Shown piece after piece: positions 21,401-32,429 of a stretch of 64,000 bases of DNA. The notes beneath the pieces were generated by a model. That model made no database searches. It worked only from the letters and a program-made list of their open reading frames with translations, and had not been told where the DNA came from. Positions within the stretch are counted from its first letter, which is position 1, and the number at the start of each line of letters is the position of its first letter. Source of the stretch: Distichodus sexfasciatus (lineage: Eukaryota > Chordata > Actinopteri > Characiformes > Distichodontidae); the NCBI GenBank assembly GCA_032718565.1, contig JAVGVS010000283.1:337791-401790 (forward strand). Reading direction: 5' to 3'. The position numbers and the translations under genes are program-made.

Positions 21401-24400
21401 GCTCAAAAATCCAGACAAGATCCCACTACTTTCACTTTGTTGAACTTTACTAGTTTGTGCAGGTTTGTTAGTAAGTGTACTTGACTGAGTTTGTGTTTGT
21501 TGGGATTCATCTGAGGTAGCCATTTTGAAAATACTGGACAATAAACCTGATTGAGAACCAGATTGCTGCTGTGCTGCTTGTGCACCTGTTCTGTTGGGTT
21601 GTTGCACCCCAGGGGAGGACTGATGTTGGTGTCCATCAGAATCTGTTCCCATCTTCAGAAGACCAGAAAGGATTCCACTAGATTGACTTGTCGGAGGAGG
21701 TCCTGGCTTACCTGACTGCTGACTGGAGGAATCTCCAGGCTGTTGAGCTGTAGTATCCACTGATGCCAGCTTGTTCAAAAGACCAGAAAACAGACCTCCT
21801 TGTTGCTGTTCAGGAGCTGCAACTGGTTGTGAAGGGATCTGATTCTGGCGCTGCAAGGGCTGTTTGTGACAAACTTGTTGCTGGTGCTGACTTGACCGTA
21901 CTGCAGGAGTTTGTTGCTGTGTTGCAGGCTGATTTGTGGAGAACAGTCCAGATAAAAAGCCTCCCTGTTGAGAAGGAGGAGGTTGCTGGTGTGCATTCTG
22001 ACTTGAGCCAGGCTGACTAGAGGGTGGTGATTGAGTGGAGACAGCAGCTGTGTCCACAATTTTATTAAACAGGCCTGAGAGCATTCCTCCAGTTCCAGCT
22101 GACTGGGTTTGTTGATTTGGAATCTGATTTTGCTTATTTGCCAGTTGTGCATTAGGTTGATTGGCAGAACCAGGAGGCTGATTTACATTCTGAGGGGGTA
22201 TTTGGTTACCAGTATTGGCCTCTGCATTGCTTATGCCAAACAAGCCAGAAAGAAAGCCTCCTTGCTGAGCAGAAGTTGATTGTTCTGAAGGTTTAGAAGC
22301 TGGGTTTGTAACCTTGGTATTATGGGGTGGCTGTGGCTGTGGCTGTTGAAGATTATTCTCAGTTGAAGTGATCTTGTTCAGAAATCCTGAGAGCATTCCT
22401 CCAGCTGGAGCAACTGGTGGTGGTTGTGCTGACTTCTGATTATCCTGGTTGCTTGGGCCACTTTGATGTTGTGTCCCTGATGGTACAAGGGCATTCTCTG
22501 AGAATTTCAAAAGTCCCCCAAATAGTCCTCCTGACTGCATTGGGGGATGATTTTCTTGCTGATGTGGCTTGCTTGGTGGCTCACTCTGAGAACTTGTGGC
22601 CCCTTGGTTTGGTTGCTGACCATCACTATTTCCTGGTTGCGGAGGCTGGGCTGCTTGCCTATTTAATGATACGTTTTCTGTGCTTCCCAAATTAAAAAGT
22701 CCAGAAAGGAAACCACCTGCATTTGATGAAGCCTTGGATTCCTGAGATGAGCCCTGAGTGGTTGTTGACTTTGGGGCTGTTTGGCTACAAGGTAGTCCTG
22801 AGGGGCCAGTGGTTGGTGGTGTTGAAACACCATCACTGGTCAGTTTAAATAGGCCAGACAAAAGTCCACCACTTTGTGGTGCTACAGTAGGTTGCGGAGG
22901 TTGTTTTGTGGCAACTTCAGGCACTCCCTGACATGGTTGGCTTTCAGAGGGGGCAGGCTGATCTTGTTTACTTGGTGGTTGCTCAGGGGTAGCCATTTTC
23001 AAAAGCCCAGATAACAACCCAGGTGACTGAGAGGTGCTACCTTGTTGAGACTGGTTTTCAGTTGTAGTGCTAGCGACAGATGAAAGTAACCCTGAGAGAA
23101 GTCCACCTTGTTGAGGCTGATCAGAATTTGCCTGAGGTTTGCTGACACCAGATAACAGCCCTGACAGAAAACCCTGGGGCTTAAATGATGCCTGATCAGT
23201 TTGAGCTTTTGCCTGCTCCTGAGACTTTGGCTGGCTCTGGTCTTGAGGCTTGGTTTCCATTTGGGATGTTGAATCTGTTCGATCTGTATCTTTTACCTCT
23301 GTCTTTAAGTCAGATTTAAAGTCAGGAAAAGAGTGTGCATCAGTTTCCACTGAAGCCTGTTCACTTTGTGACACATCTTGGGACACTGCAGAAGAATCTT
23401 CAAATACTGCACTTTTGTCAGGTGCAACTACAAGGGTAGGTATGTTTTTTGTGGTAGTTGTTGATTTTGATGGGGCTGGTGTTACTGTCTGAGATTTGAG
23501 TGACTCATTTACAGTTGGTTTGAAGAGATTAGAAAACCAACCTGTATCTGTATTTCCCTTTGGTACACTTTCTAGCACAGCAGCACGGCTTGGTAAATTG
23601 GGTTTTTCTGTTTGAGACGCATCCTGTTTTGAAACGGCCGTATCTTCACCTGTTGCTAACTTCAGGAATCCAGAGAGCATCCCTCCATCCTGCTTTGGTG
23701 TTTGAAATGAGACAGGAGTTTCTGAGGAAAAGAACGGAAGCTTCAGTTTGCTGCCTATGCTGGCAGTTCCTTCCTCTGCTTTTGGGGCATCAGTGGGTTT
23801 AAACATTGAAAACACTGAGGAAGGAACTGGGCCATCAGCTGGCTTGTCAGCAGAAGCAGTGGGAGAAGACATCAAAGAGGTGAGTGACTTTTTAAAAGGA
23901 CTAAAAAATCCAGTGTCATCAGCTGATGCCTGAGAGGGTGGGTTTGCATCAGTTTTACTTTCTCCCTGTTTTGAAAGACTCTCTCTAGGAAGAACTTCTA
24001 GAATTTCTCCCGATGACTCAGTTTCTGGCAACAGTTCCACTGAGCCACTTCCTGAACCTCCACAAGAGGACTGGTGCTCAGGTTGGGAGCCAGATCGCTC
24101 TACTAACATACCTTTGCTTGCATCTACTGATTCTTCTTTGGATTCACTGCTCCCCTGAGATCGATTTGGGGATGATGATTGTGAGGTTGCTTCACTTGCA
24201 TGTTTGTCTCCAAAAAGCCTAAATGGACTTAGTCTTCCTAAGACAGAATCGACCACAGTTTGTGACTGACTTGAGGAGGATGCTTGTGGAGTCTCAGGAC
24301 CACTGGTAGCACCCTCTGTACCATCTGTCTTTGGTGCTGCACCAGGCAACTGGCTGGACTCTGATGACTGAAATGGCAAAAGAGACTGAAGGGAAAATTT

Positions 24401-25625
24401 CTTATCTGTGGTAGATTCCTGATTAGCAGGCGGGACAACGGCAACTGGAGTCGAACTACCAGTTGATTTTGGTATGAAGGACAACAGCTTAGAAAAGCCA
24501 GACTCTGATTGAGATTGAGCTGTGGCGCTAGTAGTGGTTGGTGTTGCTGATGGTGATGATACCACAGTGGTTGATGTCCCAGTAGGTTCTGTGCTTTCAA
24601 CTGGTGACTTTGCACCTGTAATAGAGCTAAACAAGGAGTGCACAGCATTTTTTACTCCTGCAACACCTTGTTCCACTGCCTTCTCCTCCGTTACATCATC
24701 TAACTTGACATCTTTGTCCTTTTCTTTGTCACCTGTTGGTCTTTTTTGAGATTTCTGCATTTCTTCATACTTACTAATCTCTTCTTCCCTACCAGCAAGA
24801 TACTCTGAAACTGTATCGACTATTTTTTGTAGTTCATCCATAGTATCAACATATTCGTCGCTTGGTTCCTCCACTGGTGACAACTTTCCATCTGGACCCC
24901 AGGTGCTAACTTTACTCTTTCGCTCATAATAACTATGTGACCATTCACTATACGAGGAAATATATCTTTCACTATTGTAGTAACTGTCATATGCACATTG
25001 TGCATCTTCCTCAACAAATGCCATGTCATCAGAGTCCTCCTCAGAGCCGAGAGAAAACTGCATCTCATCTGATCCTACTGACCCGTATTCACTCCTTGCC
25101 CTCATTCTGGCCTCCTCTTCATCCCGATAAATGGCATAGTTCTCTAGAGTATCCTCAAATGAGTTTTTTGCCCACATTCTGGTCTTGTACAACAGGCCCT
25201 CTTTATACGCCTCCTGTTCGGCATTCTGCTGGTGAAGCTCCCTAACCGAAGGGATGATTGATATTTCGGGAGGGGACTTCTCATCCTCGAAGCTTCCCGC
25301 TTCTTTATAAACAAGGCGAACATCTCCGCTTTCCAAATTTGTTACTTCCATGGAATTTCCCACCTCGTCGTGACCCGCTGCCTCCGGCGAATCGGCATCG
25401 CACTCTACGGTCTGATAAAACCGGCTCCCTTTGGAGTCGCCGGTGCTTGAAGTTATCCGGTAAATTTCACTTTTTACCTCGTCCTCGTCATCCCACGTTT
25501 TTTGTTCAGGTTCCAAATAATCATCCAAGATTCTTTCGCCAAGTTTGTATTTGGTCTCCCACTCCTCAATGCCCATACCTGAATCGACAGGTATGATCCT
25601 CACACCACCTCTAGGCTTTGAATGG
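9461..25625 (-). CDS. unc13b: unc13b giant exon (about 5,390 codons), disordered repeat-rich extension
   Basis: The frame is open for 16.2 kb with no frameshift. The acceptor CATCCCAAG before 25625 is phase-compatible with exon 9; a second possible one sits before 25610. There is no in-frame ATG before residue 10 (numbering from Val at 25603; MGIEEW in good Kozak context), so splicing from exon 9 is favoured. In order: acidic, Tyr-rich N-terminus (1-250) with a predicted helix (255-300); Ser/Thr/Gln/Pro-rich region with about 19 LSGLF-type motifs (645-1534); an ordered-looking Trp/Tyr-rich island (1570-2025); six roughly 100-residue repeats (2485-3110); Ser/Thr-rich low complexity; LFSMFGG repeats (4200-4515), four of them in an 81-bp tandem array; a Gly/Pro/Arg block; a Glu-rich region (4550-4860); a Pro/Gly block (4880-4945); an acidic tail. 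It ends in TAA overlapping AATAAA. It probably acts as a scaffold tethered by C2A. This function is inference, because I recognise no catalytic domain. Confidence 0.88.
12590..12916 (-). repeat. 81-bp coding tandem repeat (four units) in the giant exon
   Basis: The plus-strand segment beginning CTGAGGACTTGCTCCACC recurs at 12593, 12674, 12755 and 12836, exactly 81 bp apart. Each unit encodes 27 residues including LLSMFGGASPQP and SAPSKET. Units differ by only a few bases, so the expansion is recent. It sits in a larger run of more diverged LFSMFGG copies extending left to about 12060. Confidence 0.95.
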
Positions 25626-25861
25626 CTTGGGATGGAATTTCAAAAATTGCGGTTCAGTTGTGAATGAAAGAAAAAGGGAATACAAGAACAGAAATTGGAA
25701 AATGCAGACACAAACAATGGACTGCAACAGACAGAATCAAACAGAAAATGTAACATGATTAAACAAATAAAGTATATGTACAAAGACAAAAGGTGGGCAA
25801 ACTCAAATTATTATGGACAGAAAACATCAAACTTCCAAACGTTTTGCATGACTGCCTCTAC
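25626..25861 (-). other. short intron between exon 9 and giant exon
   Basis: A 236-bp intron with donor GTAGAG and a pyrimidine-containing 3' end (TTTTTGAAATTCCATCCCAAG). A second AG 15 nt downstream (before 25610) is also in phase and could give a five-codon variation at the acceptor. Confidence 0.75.
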
Positions 25862-26081
25862 CTGACTCCTCTTCCTTCCCTATAGTCCAGCTCGTAGCTG
25901 TGGGCAGAGTCAGTCCCTGACTCCTTGGAAGTGGCTTGATTGTGCACTTGCCGTCCCATTGGGTACTGGTGTACCGAGGAGTTGGGCTGGGCGGTGGTGT
26001 AATACCGTGGGGGGCGGCTGTTGGTCTCACTGCGGTAGTCGCTGTCCCTGTCGTCCACTGCGCTGTCGTGGTCATCCAGCA
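25862..26081 (-). CDS. unc13b: unc13b exon 9, conserved DSAVDDRDSDYRSE linker
   Basis: The 220-nt exon lies between CATCCCAG and GTAGAG. It encodes (M)LDDHDSAVDDRDSDYRSETN, then a Tyr/Ser/Gln-rich linker ending SYELDYREGRGV plus two bases AG. DSAVDDRDSDYRSET is shared by UNC13A and UNC13B; the SYxLDYxE end matches UNC13B. The exon ends in phase 2. This joins equally well to the giant exon (AG plus C, Ser) and to exon 11 (AG plus T, Ser), so it is the branching point for short and giant isoforms. Confidence 0.94.
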
Positions 26082-26713
26082 CTGGGATGCAGGAATACAG
26101 ACATTTAAATGTGTATTTTTTTTGAAAAACAGTAATGGAACATTCACCAAAGGTAAGACCACAGTGATAAATCCAGATGCTAACCAATGAGTATGAGATT
26201 GTACCAAAAGGAAAAAGCAATGGATTACAGGAACAGTCTCCCTGGAGTAAGGTTAAGGGTTAAGGATCTTGATCTGCTGATGTGACTTTTGTCTCTTGGA
26301 GAAAAAAATGAAATAACAATACTAACAATGTCTAAAATAAAAAATCAAAGGAATGGCACCCAAACTGCTCACACTAATAAACACCAAAGTGAGTAGATTC
26401 AAAACAATCTACCATAAATCACTGCTGGAATTTTTTGCCAATGTTGTCACATTTGAATAATGCATTATTTGAGGAACTTCTATAGTCATGATGACAAAAC
26501 GTCTGGTGAGATGTTAGTTCGAAGATGCCATGCCTAAAGAAACGTTGGGAGTGGAAAAATAACAACATTTGAACACCAGGAAAGTAAACAGATGCAAGAA
26601 GTGAGACTGGAAAAAAAAGGTAAATCCAGTAACTTCCATGCAGTGGTAACAGATGGCACAAAATGACCTTTGATGGCCTGACCAAAATGACAGACTTTTT
26701 CGAAAGTACATAC
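26082..26713 (-). other. unc13b intron 8
   Basis: 632 bp. Contains a short SINE tail fragment (about 26231-26275, CTCCCTGGAGTAAGGTTAAG) like the fuller copies at 36468 and 46431. Otherwise AT-rich. Confidence 0.7.
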
Positions 26714-26749
26714 TCTGCTGATCGCTCCATCCAAAGTACGTCCAGCTGC
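26714..26749 (-). CDS. unc13b: unc13b exon 8, 36-nt in-frame cassette exon
   Basis: The acceptor (T-run then GCACGCTCAG) is followed by 36 nt encoding (C)SWTYFGWSDQQ and a GTATGT donor. It corresponds to NWNYFGWGEQ of UNC13A. The human UNC13B sequence as I recall it goes from AQCS straight to EDPDSAVDD, without this segment. The length is a multiple of three, so inclusion or skipping keeps the frame between exons 7 and 9, which suggests a regulated cassette exon. Confidence 0.85.
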
Positions 26750-27833
26750 CTGAGCGTGCAAAAAAAAAGTGGCATGAATAGAAAACGCAGTAGGAATTAA
26801 CAATTTCCAAAGTGTCTGCTGAATCTTGTTACTGGAATCCTTCAGATGCCCATCCAACAAAAATTCTTCTCTGTCGGGAAAAGAAAAATCACTGATGGAC
26901 ATAAACGTGCTAAGGAGCTGATGGTTTCCATTAGGATAAAAGTGTTTTAACCTACAGAATCCAGTACATTCAATATATACCAGCAAGATACAATTAGAAC
27001 CTAACAAGAAAGCCTAAACTCGAAGAAGAAACCACTAAAGCTAATGCCATAAATGCTATTTATAGTATAATTTATTATTTTTTAGAAGAAAATTTCAGTG
27101 GCATTCCTGGTGTTTGGCTCTTCACTTTCTAAATCTTTAGAAAGCTCAAAATCTTGTCATCTGGCATGACAAGGTCAAATAGGCAAAGCAAATAGACTGG
27201 AGAACTACAAAATATCTATTTTAAATATGTGAGAATTAGAGTGTGACAAAACGGAAAGCCATGTACTGCTCTCTTGTGGCTTAATGAAAATACTGCACGA
27301 GGGAGAGGGAAAAAAGGACGGTAGGTGGGATTATAAAATCCATTTGGGGAAAAGCTGCATCACTTTTTGAAGAAAAACTGATACCTTAGAAATGACACAT
27401 TACATAGAGAGAGAAAAAAAGATTTGCTCAGACAAACAGCAAAGTTTGTGAGGTTTGCTTGTTGCCATACCCCCTTTGACATCAATGTATTTGTGAAGCA
27501 TTTTCAAAACAATTAACTGTCATTTGCCTCCGCAAGGAGCATGTTATACTGTGCTGCTATAAAATATGACTTATTTATCTTCTTTTAAAGAATAATCTAC
27601 ACGAATTGCGCACACCCAATCTGCTTTAATCTTTGAGGATGATGAAAATCACAATTGCACCAGGCAGCTGAAACCGCCTCCTGAAATAATCTTTGAACAA
27701 ACATTATTTTGAAATGGCAACAGTTGTTACATAAGGACCGGTTCAGTCGGGTCCAATGTCTCATGTCATGATTTGACCATTTTGAAAAACAGAGAGAAAG
27801 AGAGAGAGAATTAGACACAAAATGAGTACTTAC
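26750..27833 (-). other. unc13b intron 7
   Basis: 1.1 kb of AT-rich sequence. A 157-codon minus-strand open frame overlapping exon 8 has no coding character. Nothing else recognised. Confidence 0.7.
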
Positions 27834-27891
27834 AACACTGAGCGGGAACTGAAGGGACTGGCCTTCCTTGTGCTTCATCTTGAAGAGGATA
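27834..27891 (-). CDS. unc13b: unc13b exon 7, linker
   Basis: The 58-nt exon begins after TTTGCTGTAG and ends before GTAAGT. It encodes YPLQDEAQGRPVPSVPAQC and matches the EYSSQEESQRKPLP...AQC region of UNC13B. It leaves one base (T) that is completed either by exon 8 (TGC, Cys) or, if exon 8 is skipped, by exon 9. Confidence 0.9.
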
Positions 27892-29064
27892 CTACAGCAA
27901 AATTAAGAAATAATGCATTTTAAGTTGTAATAAAGTACAAAAATTCACATTTAAATTATTGTACATATAACTGGAAACATCATATACGTATGTCAAAAAA
28001 ATGTATGTTCACTGCAACTGAAATGTTTTCTTGGGTCATATATAATTATATCAAAAATTGTACGTAAAATATAATTGGAATTTTTGTGCTTGTATGAATA
28101 CTCTAACATTTGTATATTTACTATACATTATTACTATCATTCCTTACATTTATGTAGCACTTTTCTCACACCCAAAGTGCTTTACACTTGAGAATTGGAT
28201 ATGTGCAACACATATATCCTATCATACGTACAGTTTATATGCATTGCAGTTGTGTTTTCGGTGACATATTGATTTTGCATGACAAAAAATCTTTTTTGGC
28301 TTGTCTAGTCACTTTAAAATAAGATAACCATCAGCAGAGGGCGACAAACAGCTGCTAATAGACTGGCACTATTTAAATAAAAAGCCTGATTTTTGGATTC
28401 AGTTTACATTAGTGAGTGATTATTTGTCATCGTGAACACAGCACTGCACTGCACGGCCCACAGTGTACCACAACCAAATGTAACACACTTTTCCATTATA
28501 ACTTATCAGTGAACCAATCGGTGAAGGCAGCTTTTTCATCTGCGTCTTGGGAGCAGTGCTTGTTGATGGAACCTTGCTCATGAGTACATCAGTGGTACCT
28601 TTAACGGTCCGGGACTTGAACAAGCGAACGTCTGGTCACAGGGTCAACTCCCTAACTGTTATGCTATCAACTGTACTCTTACATGAGATGGACCTGTGCT
28701 GCCAGATCAGATAACCGATTTAGTACTCTTAACTTTATTTAGCTTTAACAGTCAATACATGAATTACTTGTACTCAATTTAAGCTTAACTTGTTTAAGTT
28801 TATAAATGTCAATGTTTTAGGGCAATGGGTTTCCTCATGCAGTTTCCTCAAACTCGTCTGGTTTTACAGAGTAGATTCTTTGTTAAAACTGTGTAGGAGG
28901 GTTTTAAAAACAAATTAAGAACGGTTAGTGAAAATTCGAAGTGAAGGTAGTGAAGGTCTTGCTAACTAGCATAATTAGAAACCCATGTCATGGTCTAACG
29001 TTAAATAAGACCTGAAACGGAACACTTTGGATGGCAAGAAAAGCTGTAAACCAACTGCAGTTAC
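27892..29064 (-). other. unc13b intron 6
   Basis: 1.2 kb. Contains a common fish repeat fragment at about 28147-28190 (TTTATGTAGCACTTTTCTCA ... AAAGTGCTTTACAC) and a SINE copy at 28411-28660. The rest is AT-rich with no recognised feature. Confidence 0.7.
28411..28660 (-). mobile_element. tRNA-derived SINE, copy A
   Basis: It shares the same order of blocks with copies at 33691, 46641 and 59986: TGATTATTTGTCA, GTGAACACA, a GCACAGCAC-like stretch, GGAGCAGTG, CTCATGAGTAC, TCAGTGGTACCTTTA, and an end resembling a reverse-complement tRNA B box (GGGACTTGAAC). The tRNA-like head is on the right, so the element is minus-oriented. It is a familiar teleost SINE type, but I cannot assign the exact family. 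Confidence 0.7.
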
Positions 29065-29138
29065 CTCATCGTGTATCCTCATGGCGTTGATGTTCTCCAG
29101 CTTCTTAGTCCAGTACTGGGCCTCGTCGTCTGGAATAT
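29065..29138 (-). CDS. unc13b: unc13b exon 6, helix after C2A
   Basis: The 74-nt exon lies between TCTTCTGCAG and GTAACT. It encodes (D)IPDDEAQYWTKKLENINAM followed by RIHDE. It matches DIPEEEARYWTYKWEQINAL of UNC13B, the conserved acidic and helical segment that closes the C2A module. Both splice phases fit. Confidence 0.94.
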
Positions 29139-29916
29139 CTGCAGAAGAGTACCAGAAAAGAGGAGAGTAATAATATGAGTAATACTTCTCTACCTCTCTT
29201 TTTCCCCCTCTTCCTTGCTCTAGTGTTCCCTCGCTCGAAACTGCCCGACTCCTCGGAATGCCAACAGCGACTGTTCCAACTCTTAAATAAGGTATGAGCT
29301 AGCAGGGGTTTCTGCAGGAAACACACTTTTCCACAGTTGCATGTTCAAACTTACACAGAGACACACCCAGACACACTTTTCTCGCATGCTCTAAATTTGA
29401 GGCTGCCAATGGTACAAAACACGTTACATTAACTATGTTTGTGTTTGCTAAAAGTTGGCAGAAAATAGCAGCAGGGGCCAGCACTTCCAAAAAGGAACAC
29501 AATGGCAAGCAATGGTAGATGGCAAGCTAGGCCAGGTTATAATTCAGGGATTTGCAGAGACGCCTAGAGGAACGCAACATCTTGGTTCCTCTCAAGGTTC
29601 CTTTCAGTCTGGTACAGGTGGCTGGTTAATTCAATGTGGTATGCTGAGGTACGGTAGTTTGGAGACGGTGCCTTCCAATACCCAACTATTTGGGTATCAG
29701 TATGGCTTTTGGGCCTGGAGAAATTTGATCGGTGTATCCATAATATTTGAGCTAGTCAGGTGAACGTGACCAGGTGGAGTTTGCTCGAGGGCGAAGACCA
29801 TTGCAACCTGGTACAGACAGCTCAGTAACTTCTACCAATGTTCTCTTGCTCGGTCTCCTTCAGCTCCTAAGCAGTGTCAGGGTTTCAAGGAGTCCGTAGA
29901 AGTTTAGGTTTCATAC
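29139..29916 (-). other. unc13b intron 5
   Basis: 778 bp. A short segment (GGTTCCTCTCAAGGTTCCTT at about 29583) recurs in reverse complement near 59770 and belongs to a common fish repeat. Nothing else recognised. Confidence 0.65.
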
Positions 29917-30040
29917 CAAAGGGAAGCTCAAAGCGCGTGTCCAGCAGCACCTGGTGAGGGGTGGGGTTCTTAGTGCCGTACACTTCATCTGCTTTCATCA
30001 GGACCTCCGAGTCCAAGGAGATCCACTCACCTGGGCCCTC
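29917..30040 (-). CDS. unc13b: unc13b exon 5, end of C2A
   Basis: The 124-nt exon begins after CCTCTACAG and ends at a GTATGA donor. It encodes EGPGEWISLDSEVLMK, then ADEVYGTKNPTPHQVLLDTRFELPF. The stretch NPTPHxxLLDTRFELPF is diagnostic of the C-terminal C2A strand of UNC13A/B; NPTPH is the UNC13B form. The exon ends one base into the Asp codon completed by exon 6. Confidence 0.95.
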
Positions 30041-30930
30041 CTGTAGAGGCAGAGGCAGCACAGGAGAAAGGGAGAGAATTCCAGGGGTTGGAAAAGACGA
30101 AAGAGAGAGAGAGAGAGGGAGAGAGAAACAGGTAACCATGAATAAAAGTGAATCAGTGGAGGGGAGAAAGCAAGAAAGAAGAGGTTGGAAAAACGAGACA
30201 GAGAGAGAGACAGAGAGAGAGAGACAGAGAGAGACAGAGACAGAGACAGAGGGAGGGAGAAGAAAAAAGGGTGGATGGGGTGGTGGGAGAAAGAGAGATG
30301 ATTTAACACGTTTGCATTATTAATGGCAATAAGGACCACTTGGTTGATTTTAAAGTAAAAATAAAAAAGCTCCCCTCACTCCATTTATCTACTGTCGTAC
30401 TGTTTAAAAACTATAAAATCATAGCTTGATTACTGTGAAAATTATTATTCTTCATGACAGTCAAATCCTAAAGTGAGAGAAAGGAGAAACTTAAGTTCTA
30501 CATTTTTTGGCTTGGAACCACAACACCGCGAATGCAACCAGATGTAAGTAATTTCTACATCATTTCAAGAGCTAAAAGGCTGACTGAGGGCATGTTCTGA
30601 CTGGGCAGTGAAGCGTATCGTCTATTGAGGTACAACCCCGCTTGTCCTTTTAGAAGACATCTAGAACAAATAAAAACTTCCATTGTTAAGTCACTAACTA
30701 ACCAAAATTTTACGTAACTTAAGCTACATCCTCCTATAGTGGAATTCTGCGGGTCACCATCAATCTTGTGGTCACCAACACAAGGTCTGAATCACTCGAA
30801 CCACTCTAAAAAGCATGTTGTGCCACTGTAGACGAAATGCCTTACCACTCATACCAGGTTCTAGCCTTGTCTAGATGCTAGGGTCATGGTTAGGAATTTG
30901 CTGCTTGATTTGTAGGTTGTGTGTCCGTAC
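30041..30930 (-). other. unc13b intron 4
   Basis: 890 bp. Contains a GA-rich microsatellite block (about 30060-30300, AGAGAGAGACAGAGA) and a short SINE fragment (30741-30800). Confidence 0.7.
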
Positions 30931-31048
30931 CTCATCTGATTGGTGGATGCTGTCGAGGGGGATCCAAGCTGTCCCTACCAGGGTGTCCCAAATGAGGCCT
31001 TTATTCCACAGTTCCACCACCAGTCCCAGATCCAGTCGGTTAATCTCG
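30931..31048 (-). CDS. unc13b: unc13b exon 4, C2A
   Basis: The 118-nt exon starts after TTTGTTCCTCAG and ends before GTACGG. It encodes (F)EINRLDLGLVVELWNKGL and continues IWDTLVGTAWIPLDSIHQSDE. This matches the central strands of Munc13 C2A. The ending HQSDE resembles UNC13B (RQSDE) rather than UNC13A (RQSNE). The phases join exon 3 (TT plus C gives Phe) and exon 5 (phase 0). Confidence 0.95.
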
Positions 31049-32429
31049 CTGAGGAACAAAGCAGATATTTTTAATCAAACGATTGTTGAAGCCACATCCA
31101 AACTGTTCAAATCTCACTGAACGGAAACCAGCTCCAAATGACTGATTTCACGAAACAACAAACCAGATCCAATCAAGTAATCTCACTGAAAATCAACCAT
31201 TAGGAAAAATGTCATGATCAGACCAGACTGCGCTGGTGCTTTTGTTTTTCACTGAAGAATCCCAGTATCTGACCACAAAACTTCAGACTGGAATGAAATG
31301 TAAACTTTTGCCAAAACTTGAATATGGACCATTCTAAGTGCATTTGAAGTGCTTTCTCGGAGAACATAAAAGTGGGAGAGAGGAAGAGCACGTCTTGGAG
31401 AGAAACAAAAAGACACAATGGCATCTTTTCGCCCTAATCTTAGACCTGCTTTAATTACAGGTTGGAGGAGTGCTCTAGCGGGCGAACAGTCTGACTGCTG
31501 GAGTGTCGTCCCTCATGGCTGCATATTCATATCTCTCTTAAAGCCTCATCTGCATATTCATGGGTTCTTCCTCTGCCTCTAGCAGTAGTGTGGATGAGTT
31601 TTTAAACAGCTCAGGGTGCCACAGGCCAAAAGTGACATTCGCCATTGCTTTTGGAAGTGAATAGGGACAAAAAAGGGAGTCATAACGGACTCACACTTTC
31701 ATTAGTCTGTGCTCCAGGTCTGGTGGTTGCCTCTGAAGGTACGAGGGAAAAGTCTGCAGAATGGATGTTACAGTGTCCTTAAACATTTTCTGGTCTATAA
31801 TTGTCTCAGTAGGATACTGACAAAATGACCAGGTCGAAGCAAGTAAAGCATCACTGGACACATCTCAAATACATCCTAATCTTTGGTTTCCAATTCCAAA
31901 TCTTTGCTGAGCATTGGGATGCAGGGGTCAAGAATACATTCAGTTTTTTGCGCCGTACATTTTCTAAGGAAAGGCACAGTTTTCTTGTAGCAACATGGAA
32001 TTTAAAGGGGTAGGATGTCTGGTACGATAGGGTCAGTGGTGATGATGATGGCAGGACAGAGCTGGATTTGAACCAACAAGGTCTGAAAGCCACCACCATC
32101 TCTATGCATTTCTGCTTGTGTTACCACCTGTTAAAGTTTAACCCACACAGCACCAGATAAAGCAAAGCTCATCTCTTTATCCCCTTCTCTCTCCAGGCAA
32201 CACTCCGTCACGTGCCAGCACACAAACACACTTTCAGGCCCTGCTAAGCCGAACTACGCTCTCTGATCTCTGGGTGGTCAAACACACACACTGTCCTCTT
32301 TCCCTGGTACAATTAGCACCTCGATGTGATAACCAACAGCTTGGGCCAACGTAGCAAAGTCTAACACACACTACATATAAACACACACTAACATACCCAC
32401 ACAAAACACAACGCTTTCCGTGTACCGGT

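Noticed and set aside
9537..25596. Dozens of other 60-170 codon frames on both strands
   Set aside because: All are shadows of the giant exon in other frames.
25601..25603. GTG as start codon of the giant frame
   Set aside because: Eukaryotic translation would not start here. The frame continues upstream to an acceptor in phase with exon 9.
26534..27007. 157-codon minus-strand frame spanning exon 8
   Set aside because: Only 36 nt belong to a real exon, bounded by good splice sites. The rest is intron and the frame differs from that of exon 8.
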